A DNA stretch of 64,000 nt. Source: an uncultured Actinomycetes bacterium (lineage in GTDB: Bacteria; Actinomycetota; Acidimicrobiia; Acidimicrobiales; Acidimicrobilacustridaceae). Position 1 is the stretch's first letter. The number at the start of each line of letters is the position of its first letter. Location: NCBI GenBank assembly GCA_937876315.1, contig CALEHQ010000036.1:37045-101044 (forward strand), given 5' to 3'. Under the pieces are notes generated by a model. The model was not told the DNA's origin. It ran no database searches and saw only the letters and a list, made by a program, of their open reading frames with translations. The position numbers and the translations under genes are program-made. Below, one piece after another: positions 18,740 through 27,673 of this stretch.

Positions 18740-19399
18740 TCAGCGAGCGCGCAATTCGAGCTGTTCGCGGTTAGTAATGCGATAGCGACGCTCGGATTGT
18801 TCGATCCAACCGAGTCGCACGAAACTTGCGATTGCTTTGTTGACGCGTTCTCGCGACGCGCCAACCATGCCTGCGAGTTCTTCCTGCGTAATCGGAAGTG
18901 AGAACTCATCAGCTGTGCCGGCCAGTTCAAGAAGTCGTTTGGCGGTGCGGCCGGTGACGTCGAGGAATACGGAATCGGCGAGTTGCTCGTCGGTGTTGCG
19001 AAGTCGGTTGGCCAGCATCTCGACGACATTCCAGAGCAGCTGCGGCTGATCGCGGTAGATATCGCGAAGCGGAGCGTATGCAATGGCGATGACTTCAGAG
19101 GGCTCAAGAGCGCGGGCCTCAGCTGATCGGGCGAGACCGTCGAAAAGAGGCATCTCGCCAAGAAGATCACCGCGCTCCATGAGAGCAACTACTGATTCGC
19201 GACCATCGATAGAGCGATTGGCGATAGCGATTCGGCCAGATACCACGACAAAAAGCTCAGTTGCCGCGTCGTTCTCGGTAAAGAGGACTCCGCCACGAGC
19301 GAAGGAGCGCTGTTCAGAAGCAGCGACAACGGTGTCGAGCGGTGTGCCGTCGAATCCTTTGAAGAACTCGATGGTGTTGAGGAGTTCGCGATCAGTCAC
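18740..19399 (-). CDS. Crp/Fnr-family transcriptional regulator
   Basis: The 219-residue protein from GTG 19399 has a cyclic-nucleotide-binding domain (FARGGVLFTENDAATELFVVVSG; phosphate cassette GEMPLFDGLARSAEARA with the Glu and the Arg-Ser pair) and a C-terminal winged HTH (ITQEELAGMVGASRERVNKAIASF, partial). It closely follows mycobacterial Crp in layout, including DVTGRTAKRLLELA. Minus-strand TAGAGT (19407-19412) ends seven bases before the GTG. A half-site TGTGA at 19429-19433 with TCCAA six bases on hints at autoregulation. Confidence 0.9.
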   Translation of the reverse strand: MTDRELLNTIEFFKGFDGTPLDTVVAASEQRSFARGGVLFTENDAATELFVVVSGRIAIANRSIDGRESVVALMERGDLLGEMPLFDGLARSAEARALEPSEVIAIAYAPLRDIYRDQPQLLWNVVEMLANRLRNTDEQLADSVFLDVTGRTAKRLLELAGTADEFSLPITQEELAGMVGASRERVNKAIASFVRLGWIEQSERRYRITNREQLELRAR

Positions 19400-19475
19400 G
19401 CCTTTGACTCTAGCGGGGCAGGGGAGAGTGTGACGTCGGTCCAATGTCCAACGACTACTCAGCGTTGACCTCGCC

Positions 19476-19481
19476 TAGCCT
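19476..19481 (+). promoter_or_regulatory. Candidate -10 element for ispD
   Basis: TAGCCT lies inside the 13-mer TCGCCTAGCCTCT, which recurs exactly at 26026-26038 just before tRNA-Thr. If it is a -10, transcription starts near 19488, which places the ispD start at ATG 19501 or 19513, not at ATG 19444. Confidence 0.4.
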
Positions 19482-19500
19482 CTTGATCCATGGTTGCGAA

Positions 19501-20214
19501 ATGGTCAGCGCGATGACGAACAGGAACTCGGTACCTACCGATGGTCCGGTGTGGACAATCGTGCTTGCAGCCGGGTCGGGTCGTCGTTTTGGCGTGACAC
19601 CAAAGCAATACGAATTTCTTGGCAATGACCGAGTGATTGATCACTCGCTTGCGGTGAGTCGTGCCGCTGCTGATCATGTCGTGGTTGTACTCGCTCCAGG
19701 TCAAGAGCGAGAAGGCGCCGAACTCGTTGAAACCGGTGCCGCCGATGTTGCGGTGACTGGTGGAACTGAACGAGCTGACTCTGTTCGAGCAGCACTTGCA
19801 GTTATTGCCGAGGACGCCGCTGTGATTGTTGTGCACGACGCAGCACGACCTCTCGCGTCTGGTGAACTTCATCAGGCGGTGGTGGCTGCGGTTCATGCCG
19901 GCGCCGATGCTGCGATCCCTGCGATTCCGGTGACCGACACGATCAAACGAATCGCTCACGATCAAAACGGCCGATCAGTTGTGGCGGAAACGCTTGACCG
20001 GTCAACCTTGGTGGCAGTGCAGACCCCTCAAGCATTCAGGGCAGACATCCTTCGAGATGCCCACGCCAGTTCTGCCGGGGCAACCGACGACGCTGCGCTG
20101 GTTGAAGCAATTGGTGGAACGGTGATTGTGATTGACGGCGAATCAACCAACATCAAGATCACTGGCCCCAATGATTTAGCCATCGCCGCGATCCTCTTCG
20201 ATGCCCTCGGGTAG
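19501..20214 (+). CDS. ispD: 2-C-methyl-D-erythritol 4-phosphate cytidylyltransferase
   Basis: IspD makes CDP-methylerythritol in the MEP isoprenoid pathway. From ATG 19501 the protein has 237 residues with VLAAGSGRRFGVTPKQYEFLG, VVHDAARPL, AIPVTDTIKR, VQTPQAF and a C-terminal GPNDLAIA block, all family signatures. The start is uncertain: ATGs at 19444 and 19513 are also in frame, and none has a clear ribosome site. ispF follows after ten bases, an operon that together with the prenyl synthase feeds isoprenoid synthesis. Confidence 0.93.
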   Translation: MVSAMTNRNSVPTDGPVWTIVLAAGSGRRFGVTPKQYEFLGNDRVIDHSLAVSRAAADHVVVVLAPGQEREGAELVETGAADVAVTGGTERADSVRAALAVIAEDAAVIVVHDAARPLASGELHQAVVAAVHAGADAAIPAIPVTDTIKRIAHDQNGRSVVAETLDRSTLVAVQTPQAFRADILRDAHASSAGATDDAALVEAIGGTVIVIDGESTNIKITGPNDLAIAAILFDALG

Positions 20215-20223
20215 GTTGAAGGC

Positions 20224-20697
20224 ATGACGGTACGAGTCGGACAAGGTTTCGACGTGCACGCGTTCTCCGATGATCCGGCTCGAAAACTGGTTCTCGGCGG
20301 CGTGGTGTTCGACGGAGAACGTGGGTTAGTTGGCCACAGCGACGCTGATGTAGTGGCCCACGCCTGTGCAGACGCATTGCTTGGCGCGGCCGGCCTCGGC
20401 GATATCGGACAGCACTTTCCCGATACCGATCCGAAGTGGGCGGGTGCTGACAGCATTGGCCTGCTCAGCGAGGTCGCGCGACTGGTTCGAGAATCAGGTT
20501 TTGAACCCGGCAATGTCGATGCTGCTGTGGTGTGCGAACGCCCAAAGTTGGCTCCACGTCGCGACGAAATGTGCGAGCGACTTTCAGGCGCAGTCGGTGC
20601 TCCGGTCACGGTGAAGGGGAATCGCGCCGAAGGACTTGGCGCGATTGGTCGTGGCGAAGGTATTGCGTGTTTCGCAGTTGCGGTGGTCGAGCGATGA
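20224..20697 (+). CDS. ispF: 2-C-methyl-D-erythritol 2,4-cyclodiphosphate synthase
   Basis: The 157-residue protein has GQGFDVHAF (Asp and His zinc ligands), LVGHSDADVVAHA and DIGQHFPDTDPKW (third ligand His), and a C-terminal VTVKGNRAEGLGAIGRGEGI, where most homologues have KATT-E-x-LG. TAGGTT at 20212-20217 ends six bases before ATG 20224. The stop overlaps the next start as ATGA. cysS, often found between ispF and rlmB in actinobacteria, is absent here. Confidence 0.96.
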   Translation: MTVRVGQGFDVHAFSDDPARKLVLGGVVFDGERGLVGHSDADVVAHACADALLGAAGLGDIGQHFPDTDPKWAGADSIGLLSEVARLVRESGFEPGNVDAAVVCERPKLAPRRDEMCERLSGAVGAPVTVKGNRAEGLGAIGRGEGIACFAVAVVER

Positions 20698-21848
20698 GCC
20701 CGGCACGCGGTGGTCGCAGCGGCGGAAAGTCGTCAAAGGGTTCGAAGTCATCGGGACCGAAGTCATCGGGACCAAAGTCATCGAAGGGCGGTCCGCGCGC
20801 AAAAGCTGCCGGCCCGAAGTCCAGCCGCAAGGCTGCGGCTCCTCGCGGTGGCACCAAGCGCGCACCAGCGGCAAAACGCGGTGCCATGCCGAAGTCAGCA
20901 GCACCGGCCAAGGGAGCCGCGAAAGGTGCGAAGCCCATGTCGGCGGCGGCCAAGAAGGCTGTCGAGGCGAAACAGGCGCGACACGCTGTCGCTTCAGTTC
21001 GTAAGGCCGATCGTCCCGGCGGCACCCGACGGGCTCGTGGCGAAGGCGATCGTCCGATTGCACGCGGTCAAGCAATTCCTCGTGGTCTTGGTGGCGATCA
21101 GGTCGAAGGTCGTCAGGCCGTGCGCGAATTGTTGCTCGCCGGCCGTCGTCGTGTGCGTGAAGTCATGGTGGCCGAGGAGCAGGAAAATAACGACACGCTG
21201 CTGGACATCATCGAACTCGCTCAGGACATGAAGATTCCGGTGCGCGAAGTCACGCGCACCAAGTTGTTCAGCGTTGCTCGTACCGAATCGCCGCAAGGTG
21301 TCGTCGCTCGTGCCGATGAACTTGAAGATCACGATCTTCTTGATCTCGCCAAGCGAAAGAGCGCCAACGGTGCGCCGCCGTTCTTGTTAGCGATGGATGG
21401 TGTTACTGATCCAGGAAACCTTGGCGCCCTGCTCCGATCCGCTGAATGCGCGGGTGTTACCGGTGTTGTGCTTCCGAAGCATCGTGCGGTGCACATCACT
21501 CCCACCGTTACGAAGTCAGCCGCTGGCGCTGTTGAGTATTTGCCGATGGCATTGGTTGGCGGTCTGCCGAACGCGATCAGCGAACTTCGGGCTGCAGGCG
21601 TTTGGGTTGTTGGCCTTGATATGGGTGGTGACACCGATCTGTTCAACCTCACGGTTGCCAACGAACCGGTGTGCCTTGTTATGGGGGCTGAAGGCAAGGG
21701 TCTTTCGCGTCTCGTTCGCGAGCGTTGCGACGCTGTCGCCGGCATCCCACTTCTTGGTGAAGTGGCCTCGCTTAACGTTTCAGCTGCAGGCGCGCTTGCC
21801 TGTTACGAAGTCACGCGTCGCCGACTCGCAGCTACGAACGTCGACTAA
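20694..21848 (+). CDS. rlmB: RNA 2'-O-methyltransferase, TrmH/RlmB type, with long basic N-terminal tail
   Basis: The 384-residue protein has a SPOUT methyltransferase domain: an N-terminal substrate-binding part (QVEGRQAVRELLLAG), then VTDPGNLGALLRSAECAGV, LVMGAEGKGLSRL and IPLLGEVASLNVSAAGALACYE, the three trefoil-knot motifs. It probably methylates G2251 of 23S rRNA. The first ~125 residues are a low-complexity Lys/Ser/Gly/Ala tail with short repeats of the SSGPK type encoded by a 15-base DNA repeat. ATG 20694 overlaps the ispF stop. Confidence 0.9.
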   Translation: MSPARGGRSGGKSSKGSKSSGPKSSGPKSSKGGPRAKAAGPKSSRKAAAPRGGTKRAPAAKRGAMPKSAAPAKGAAKGAKPMSAAAKKAVEAKQARHAVASVRKADRPGGTRRARGEGDRPIARGQAIPRGLGGDQVEGRQAVRELLLAGRRRVREVMVAEEQENNDTLLDIIELAQDMKIPVREVTRTKLFSVARTESPQGVVARADELEDHDLLDLAKRKSANGAPPFLLAMDGVTDPGNLGALLRSAECAGVTGVVLPKHRAVHITPTVTKSAAGAVEYLPMALVGGLPNAISELRAAGVWVVGLDMGGDTDLFNLTVANEPVCLVMGAEGKGLSRLVRERCDAVAGIPLLGEVASLNVSAAGALACYEVTRRRLAATNVD

Positions 21849-21884
21849 TTGCCCTTTGCATGCAGCTTGTGTTGTCAGCGGACG

Positions 21885-24140
21885 TCAGAGTCCGTTGATC
21901 GCGCGCCACACTCGTTCGGGAGTGAGCGGCATATCGATATGGCGAATGCCAAGGTGTGAAACCGCGTCGACAACAGCGTTTTGAACCGCCGGGGTGGAGC
22001 CAATCGTTCCCGATTCGCCGATGCCCTTCGCTCCGAGAGGATTGATGGGTGATGGTGTTTCGAGTTCTACGCGCTCAAACTGCGGAAACTCTGCTGCTGA
22101 CGGCATGAGGTAATCGAGCAAGGTTGTGCTCAACGGATTTCCGTCTTCGTCGTACCGAACCTCTTCGAACAATGCCTGCGAAATGCCTTGGGCGAGACCG
22201 CCATGTACCTGGCCGTCGACCAAGAGCGGATTAAGGATGACGCCAGCATCGTCGCAAGCAATCATGCGACGGAGTTCGACCTTGCCGGTATCGGAATCAA
22301 TCTCAACGACGGCGACGTGTGTTCCGAACGGAAAGGTTGGGCCACTTGCAGTGAAATCGGAAAGAGCGAACAACTGGTTGGCTTCATCACTTGATGTCGC
22401 ACCGATGTCTTCCCAGCCAAGGCTCACTGCGGGAGTGCCAGCAACGTGAAAGCGTGCGGTATCGGTATCGAGAACGATGTCGGCGGGGTTGGCTTCGAGA
22501 AGATCTGCAGCGCGCTGTCGGGCAATTTCGACGAGTTTGCCGGTTGCATCGAACACGGCACTTCCGGCGATTTGAAGCGAGCGTGATCCGCCAGTGGTTT
22601 CACCGGTTGGTACGAGATCGGTGTCGCCGTAGACAACTTCGATGCGGTCGAGGGGGATACCGGTTTGATCAGAGACAAGCATTGACCACGACGTGATGTG
22701 GCCTTGGCCGTAGGGGTTTGACCCCGTAACGACTCGTGCACTTCCGTCGGCCAGTACTTCAACTGACCCGTATTCACTTCCAACACCAGCGCCGGTGATC
22801 TCGACGTAGGTGGCAATGCCGATGCCCATCAATCGACGGTCACCTGAAGCACGCCGATGGGCTTGTTCTTCAAGGAGTTCGTTGTAACCGGCAGCAGCGA
22901 GCGCCCGATTAAGTGACTCTTCGTAATTGCCGCTGTCGTAGATCGTTCCTGTTGGAGTTGTGAATGGGAATGCGTCGGGTTGCACAAAGTTGCGGCGGCG
23001 AACCTCGGCGGGGTCGAGGCCAGCGTCATCGGCGAAGAGGTCGACAGCGCGTTCAAGGGCGGCGCTTGCTTCGGGTCGACCAGCGCCGCGATATGCGCCG
23101 GTAGGAGTGGTGTTTGTAGCGACGGACTTTGAAGACACCTCGACCGCTGGGATGTCGTACACGCCGGTCGCCATGATGCGCGTGGCATAGGGAAGGATTG
23201 CCCCCATGTTCGGGTAGCCGCCAGCGTCTTGGAGGATTTCGATTTTGTAGGCGAGAAGGTCGCCGTCTTTCGTTCCGCCCAAGGTGACAGTTTGGATCTG
23301 ACCGCGACCGTGACCCATGCCGGTCATGTTCTCGGAACGGGTTTCGGTCCAACGCACGGGTCGTCCGGTGCGACGCGAAAGTTCACCAAGGACAACGGCT
23401 TCGGGTGCTGCATGAGCTTTCGCTCCGAAACCACCGCCGACATCAGGACAAATAACGCGCATCTGATCGTGTTCGAGTCCGTAAATCTCAGAAACGGTGT
23501 TGCGAATCGGATGCGTGCCTTGGCAACCAAGTTCGAGGACCAGTCGTCCGTCCTCCCACCAAGCGATGGCACTTCGGTTTTCGATCGGTGCCGGGGCGAG
23601 ACGCTGGTTCACCGTGGTTTGGGTAACCACAACATCGCAATTGGCAAACGAAATCGGTTCACCGTTGTGGTCCGATTGCATCGCAATATTTGTTGCGACG
23701 TGCGGAAAGAGATGGATGGCGTCATCGGCGAGTGCGTCACGCGGATCAATGATTACTGGAAGTGACTCAATATCGACGATGACGAGTTCGGCGGCATCAA
23801 CGGCCGCAGCTCGTGATTCGGCAACAACCGCAACGATTGGTTCACCGACGTAGCGAACACGTTCACGGGCCAAGACAGGGCGAGTGAGCGACTGATTCAG
23901 CAACATGAACGGTTTGATTTCGCCGATAGTGAGATCAGCATTCGTCACGACATCAACCACGCCTGGCGCAGTGCGGGCCTCGGTGACATCGATCGAGGTG
24001 ATGTTGCCATGGGCCACCATCGACCGGACGTAAACAACATGAAGGGCCCCGTCGACAGCGATGTCGTCGACGTAATTTCCACCGGTTGTCAGCAGCGCTG
24101 GATCTTCTTTCCGAACGACCCGATTCCCCAAAATGCTCAT
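21885..24140 (-). CDS. Xanthine dehydrogenase family molybdenum hydroxylase, large subunit (form II CoxL-like)
   Basis: A 751-residue molybdopterin-cytosine-dinucleotide-binding subunit. It has the N-terminal hammerhead opening LGNRVVRKEDPALLTTGGNYVDD, GGGFGAKAHAAPE, the active-site loop GAYRGAGR (the form II signature; form I CO dehydrogenases carry AYxCSFR) and GAKGIGESGTIG with the catalytic Glu. Substrate is unknown and CO oxidation should not be assumed. No small (2Fe-2S) or medium (FAD) subunit lies beside it. Minus-strand TAGCGT (24147-24152) ends six bases before ATG 24140. Confidence 0.88.
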   Translation of the reverse strand: MSILGNRVVRKEDPALLTTGGNYVDDIAVDGALHVVYVRSMVAHGNITSIDVTEARTAPGVVDVVTNADLTIGEIKPFMLLNQSLTRPVLARERVRYVGEPIVAVVAESRAAAVDAAELVIVDIESLPVIIDPRDALADDAIHLFPHVATNIAMQSDHNGEPISFANCDVVVTQTTVNQRLAPAPIENRSAIAWWEDGRLVLELGCQGTHPIRNTVSEIYGLEHDQMRVICPDVGGGFGAKAHAAPEAVVLGELSRRTGRPVRWTETRSENMTGMGHGRGQIQTVTLGGTKDGDLLAYKIEILQDAGGYPNMGAILPYATRIMATGVYDIPAVEVSSKSVATNTTPTGAYRGAGRPEASAALERAVDLFADDAGLDPAEVRRRNFVQPDAFPFTTPTGTIYDSGNYEESLNRALAAAGYNELLEEQAHRRASGDRRLMGIGIATYVEITGAGVGSEYGSVEVLADGSARVVTGSNPYGQGHITSWSMLVSDQTGIPLDRIEVVYGDTDLVPTGETTGGSRSLQIAGSAVFDATGKLVEIARQRAADLLEANPADIVLDTDTARFHVAGTPAVSLGWEDIGATSSDEANQLFALSDFTASGPTFPFGTHVAVVEIDSDTGKVELRRMIACDDAGVILNPLLVDGQVHGGLAQGISQALFEEVRYDEDGNPLSTTLLDYLMPSAAEFPQFERVELETPSPINPLGAKGIGESGTIGSTPAVQNAVVDAVSHLGIRHIDMPLTPERVWRAINGL

Positions 24141-24247
24141 GTCGGGACGCTACCGGGAGCAAGGGCTCAGGGCCGTCGTTGGGGGTAGTTGCGCTAGGCC
24201 CTGAACCCGACAACCATCACCTGACTCACATATAGGGGGAGAACGCA

Positions 24248-25942
24248 ATGGCTGGAACGACATGGATCTGGGAACCGCCGGCCGGAGCCGACGTCCTGTT
24301 TGCGCCCGGAGCGCCCTTTGAGATCACCACCGAGCCAGTGCTCGGCGTCGAATGCAAAGTCTTCAAGAACCGCCTTGGGAACATTCGTGAAGTCCTCACG
24401 GCTTTCACTGCTCGCCACGGCGACCTTCCCAATCTGGTTTTCCCTGACATCACCCTGACCTTCAATGACGTGCAGGCATCGACGGCCCGAGTCGCGGCCT
24501 GGTTCGCAGAGCTTGGTGTTGTAAAGGGTGATCGTGTTGCTTTCGCGTCAGCGAACGTGGCGTCGTATGTCATTGGCTGGTGGGCAACACTGGCGAGTGG
24601 AGCAATCGTTTCAAGCCTCAATGGTTGGTGGACACCAGCGGAACTCCTCCATGGCATTGAACTTTCGAAACCACGCCTCGTCTTTGCTGATGGTCCGCGA
24701 ATGAAGCGACTCCTTGAAGCAGGTTTGCCTGACGATGTCGAAGTCCATGATCTTTCGGAAATTGATCATCTGCTCGGACCAGCGCGCGCCGATGACCCTT
24801 CGCTTCCAAGCGCTGCGATTGATGAAGACGATCCCGCAGTGTTGCTCTTCACAAGTGGAACAACCGGTCGACCGAAAGCTGCATGTCTTTCGCACCGAAA
24901 CTTCGTTCACTTCCCAAGTGCGGCAACTCTCGCAGGCGCCGTCGGGGCTGTGCTTGCTCCACAACCAGCACCAGCTGCTGGTGCACCTGCGCCGAAACAA
25001 CCCTCCAGCATCATGGTTGGTCCGCTCTTTCATGTTTCCGGTGTCGTGCCTTTGATTACTGCGCACTACACGGGATCGAAGTTGGTCTTCCCGCCAGTGG
25101 GATCGTGGAGCGAAACCACGCATCTTGAACTCACTCAGGAACATTCGGTTGGTGGTTGGAGTGCAGTGCCAACACAGTTCTGGCGTTTGCTTGAACATCC
25201 TGACTTCGACAAGTACGACACGTCGAGTGTCACGGTTGTTGGCGGTGGTGGCGCAACGTATTCACCTGAACTCCTCCGTCTGATGGCAAAGAAGTTGCCG
25301 CAAGCTCGTTTAGGTGTCGGCTACGGAATGAGCGAAACCCTTGGTTCGGGCTCTCGCTTGGGCGGAATCGCCATGGATTCATGGCCGTCATCAGTGGGCA
25401 CTGTCGAAGCGATGTGCGAACTCGAGATTCGTGATGAAAACGACAATGTCGTCGAAGACGGCGAAGTTGGCGAGATTTGTATTCGCGGCGCGGTGGTGTT
25501 TCTCGGTTATTGGGACAATCCAGAAGCCTCAGCAAAAGCGCTCGATGAACGTCGCTGGTATCGCACCGGCGATTACGGCCGCATCGCCGATGGAGTGCTT
25601 TATCTCGAAAGCCGAATGCGGGACATGATCATCCGCGGCGGCGAGAACGTTTATCCGATTGAGATCGAACATCGACTTGAAGAACATCCCGAAGTCGCCG
25701 AGGTTGCGGTCGTCGGGGTTCCGCATCATCAGCTTGGTCAGGAAGTGGCGGCGGTTGTTGTTCTTAAGCCCGGTTCAACGCTTGATGCTGACGGTGTCAA
25801 GACGTGGGTGAGCGAGGAACTTGCTCGCTACAAAGTGCCCACACACGTGATCTTCCGCGACGCCCTCCCTTACAACGCCACCGGTAAGGTGCTGAAGCAC
25901 GAACTCGAGGCAGAAATTTCTGCGGAACTTGCTGCTGGTTAA
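24248..25942 (+). CDS. Acyl-CoA synthetase (AMP-dependent ligase)
   Basis: The 564-residue ANL enzyme has the P-loop-like LLFTSGTTGRPKAA, YGMSETLGSGSRLGG, YRTGDYGRI, the hinge GGENVYPIEIEHRLEEHP and the catalytic Lys in YNATGKVLKHEL. It activates a carboxylic acid as acyl-AMP and then acyl-CoA; chain length is not readable. AGGGGGAG about seven bases before ATG 24248 is a good ribosome site. Together with the nearby CoA-transferase family gene it suggests fatty or branched-chain acid catabolism. Confidence 0.9.
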   Translation: MAGTTWIWEPPAGADVLFAPGAPFEITTEPVLGVECKVFKNRLGNIREVLTAFTARHGDLPNLVFPDITLTFNDVQASTARVAAWFAELGVVKGDRVAFASANVASYVIGWWATLASGAIVSSLNGWWTPAELLHGIELSKPRLVFADGPRMKRLLEAGLPDDVEVHDLSEIDHLLGPARADDPSLPSAAIDEDDPAVLLFTSGTTGRPKAACLSHRNFVHFPSAATLAGAVGAVLAPQPAPAAGAPAPKQPSSIMVGPLFHVSGVVPLITAHYTGSKLVFPPVGSWSETTHLELTQEHSVGGWSAVPTQFWRLLEHPDFDKYDTSSVTVVGGGGATYSPELLRLMAKKLPQARLGVGYGMSETLGSGSRLGGIAMDSWPSSVGTVEAMCELEIRDENDNVVEDGEVGEICIRGAVVFLGYWDNPEASAKALDERRWYRTGDYGRIADGVLYLESRMRDMIIRGGENVYPIEIEHRLEEHPEVAEVAVVGVPHHQLGQEVAAVVVLKPGSTLDADGVKTWVSEELARYKVPTHVIFRDALPYNATGKVLKHELEAEISAELAAG

Positions 25943-26011
25943 TCAACGGTTGGTTCTGTTCATCTCCGCCGCTTTTAACCTCGGAGTGTGTCGGTGGAGA
26001 ACCGGTGTGGA

Positions 26012-26029
26012 GCGACGCGTACGCGTCGC
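26012..26029. promoter_or_regulatory. Perfect 18-bp palindrome upstream of tRNA-Thr
   Basis: GCGACGCGTACGCGTCGC is a perfect palindrome 18 bases before the tRNA. It is followed at once by TCGCCTAGCCTCT, whose TAGCCT (26031-26036) fits a tRNA -10 element. It has no T-tract, so an operator or a promoter-proximal element is as likely as a terminator for the upstream gene. Confidence 0.5.
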
Positions 26030-26046
26030 CTAGCCTCTGCGTTTCC

Positions 26047-26119
26047 GCCCGGGTAGCTCAGTCGGCAGAGCACCTGTCTTGTAAACAGGATGTCGAGGGT
26101 TCGATTCCCTCCTCGGGCT
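26047..26119 (+). tRNA. tRNA-Thr (anticodon TGT)
   Basis: A full 73-base cloverleaf: acceptor GCCCGGG pairing CTCGGGC (one G-T), D-stem GCTC/GAGC, anticodon stem CCTGT/ACAGG with loop CTTGTAA giving anticodon TGT (reads ACA), T-stem GAGGG/CCCTC with loop TTCGATT, discriminator T. The 3' CCA is not encoded. Confidence 0.95.
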
Positions 26120-26120
26120 C

Positions 26121-27269
26121 TCACCAAGCAATAACGCCGCTCGCGGCGAGGGCGCTGATTGCGTCGTCGGCAACGCCAAATTCGGCGAGAACCGATTCAG
26201 TATCGCAACCGGGATAGGCATAGGTAGGGCGCAACCCGCCAGGTGTGCGGCTAAGTCGCGGTGTAGGCAGTAACTGCGGCACCGAACCTTCAACCGGCAC
26301 GAAATTGCCGCGGGCAACGTTGTGGGGGTGTTGTTCTGCTTCTGCGAACGAAAGCACCGGCGCATAACAGACGTCGGTGCCTTCGAGTAGTGCCGACCAT
26401 TCGTCGCGAGTCTTTGTGAGGAAGACCTCGGAAAACCGAGCACGAATCTCTGGCCATCCGCTCATGTCGTTTTGGTCGGGGAGCGATGCGGGATCAATCC
26501 CGAGTTTGTCCAAGAGTTGTGCGTAGAACTTTGCCTCGATTGGCGCAACCGTGACGTGCTTTCCATCGGATGTTTCATAGACGTTGTAGAACGGCGCACC
26601 GCCGTCGAAAAGGTTGGTGCCGACTGGGCCAGTGTGAAAGCCGGTGCGCGTCATTCCGTAGAAGACCTGGAAGATCGACATCACGCCGTCGACCATTGCG
26701 GCATCGATGACCTGACCCTTGCCCGATTTCTGCGCTTCAAAGAGCGCGCAGACCACGCCAAACGCGAGATGCAGACCGCCGCCGGCGAAGTCGCCGAACA
26801 CCTGCAACATCGGTACGGGTGGCATGCCTTCCGACCCAATCGAACCGATAGCCCCAGTCATGGCCTCGTAATTCAGTGAATGGCCAGCAGTGTGCGAGAG
26901 CGGACCTACTTGGCCCCAGCCGGTAAGGCGGCCGTAGACAAGTTTCGGGTTACGAGCCAGAAGTTCGTCGGGACCGATGCCGAGTCGTTCGCAGACACCG
27001 GGGCGAAATGCTTCACAAAACACATCGGCCTTTTCAACGAGAGTCATGAGAAGTTCAACGCCTTCGGGAGATTTGAGATCAATAGCGATAGAACGGCGTC
27101 CCCGATCGAATTCGCTGTGGCGCTCAGTCGGTTTATCGCCCGACGGAACTTCGTGCGGAGGATGGACACGAATGATGTCTGCGCCCATGTCGGCGAGTTT
27201 GAGGGTGCCGTACGGCAACGCCCCAAGCCCAGCGAGTTCGATGATTGTGACGCCTTCGAGTGGTCCCAT
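26121..27269 (-). CDS. CaiB/BaiF family protein, alpha-methylacyl-CoA racemase type
   Basis: The 382-residue protein begins GPLEGVTIIELAGLGALPYGTLKLADMGADIIRV (family start, quoted in part), has DRGRRSIAIDLK, GHSLNYEAMTG and VFGDFAGGG. In the mycobacterial racemase MCR, His126 and Asp156 catalyse; the His of GHSLNY and Asp of GDFAGG correspond. That favours racemase over CoA-transferase activity. GGGGGAG precedes ATG 27269. The gene ends one base from the 3' end of the tRNA on the other strand. Confidence 0.88.
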   Translation of the reverse strand: MGPLEGVTIIELAGLGALPYGTLKLADMGADIIRVHPPHEVPSGDKPTERHSEFDRGRRSIAIDLKSPEGVELLMTLVEKADVFCEAFRPGVCERLGIGPDELLARNPKLVYGRLTGWGQVGPLSHTAGHSLNYEAMTGAIGSIGSEGMPPVPMLQVFGDFAGGGLHLAFGVVCALFEAQKSGKGQVIDAAMVDGVMSIFQVFYGMTRTGFHTGPVGTNLFDGGAPFYNVYETSDGKHVTVAPIEAKFYAQLLDKLGIDPASLPDQNDMSGWPEIRARFSEVFLTKTRDEWSALLEGTDVCYAPVLSFAEAEQHPHNVARGNFVPVEGSVPQLLPTPRLSRTPGGLRPTYAYPGCDTESVLAEFGVADDAISALAASGVIAW

Positions 27270-27404
27270 GACTCCCCCTTTGCTACCAACGGGGACCCTA
27301 CCGGTTGGGTGAAATGGCCGGTCAGACGCGTGTTGCGTTTGTCAACTGAGAATTGTGGTGAGGGTGCTTGCGTTGGAGCGATTCGCAGACGAACATCGGC
27401 CCCG

Positions 27405-27671
27405 ATGGAACTCTCAGAACGCGACAGGGCAATCCTCGATTTCGAGCGCAGTTGGTGGCACGAAACCGGACCCAAAGAAACCCTCATCCAAGAGCGCTTT
27501 GAGTTGTCGGCCAGTCGTTACTACGAGATCCTCGGTCAGTTGCTCGAAAGCCCCGAGGCCTACGACTACGACCCACTCGGCGTTCGTCGGCTTCGTCGCC
27601 TGCGTGATCGCCGCCGTCGGGCCCGTCAAGAGACCGCACACCAGCAGGCCAGCGAACCGCCTGGCTCCTGA
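27405..27671 (+). CDS. DUF3263 family protein
   Basis: An 88-residue basic helical protein from ATG 27405: ELSERDRAILDFERSWW, then YYEILGQLLESPEAYDYDP and an Arg-rich tail (RRLRRLRDRRRRARQ). This matches the actinobacterial DUF3263 family, exemplified by Rv0430. It sits two bases before a LytR_C gene, the same pairing as Rv0430-Rv0431. Its function is unknown; the fold looks like a sigma-type HTH, which is my inference. Confidence 0.82.
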   Translation: MELSERDRAILDFERSWWHETGPKETLIQERFELSASRYYEILGQLLESPEAYDYDPLGVRRLRRLRDRRRRARQETAHQQASEPPGS

Positions 27672-27673
27672 AA

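Noticed and set aside
19444..19500. ATG 19444 as the start of ispD.
   Set aside because: The added 19 residues are not conserved, and the TAGCCT promoter-like word would lie inside the coding sequence.
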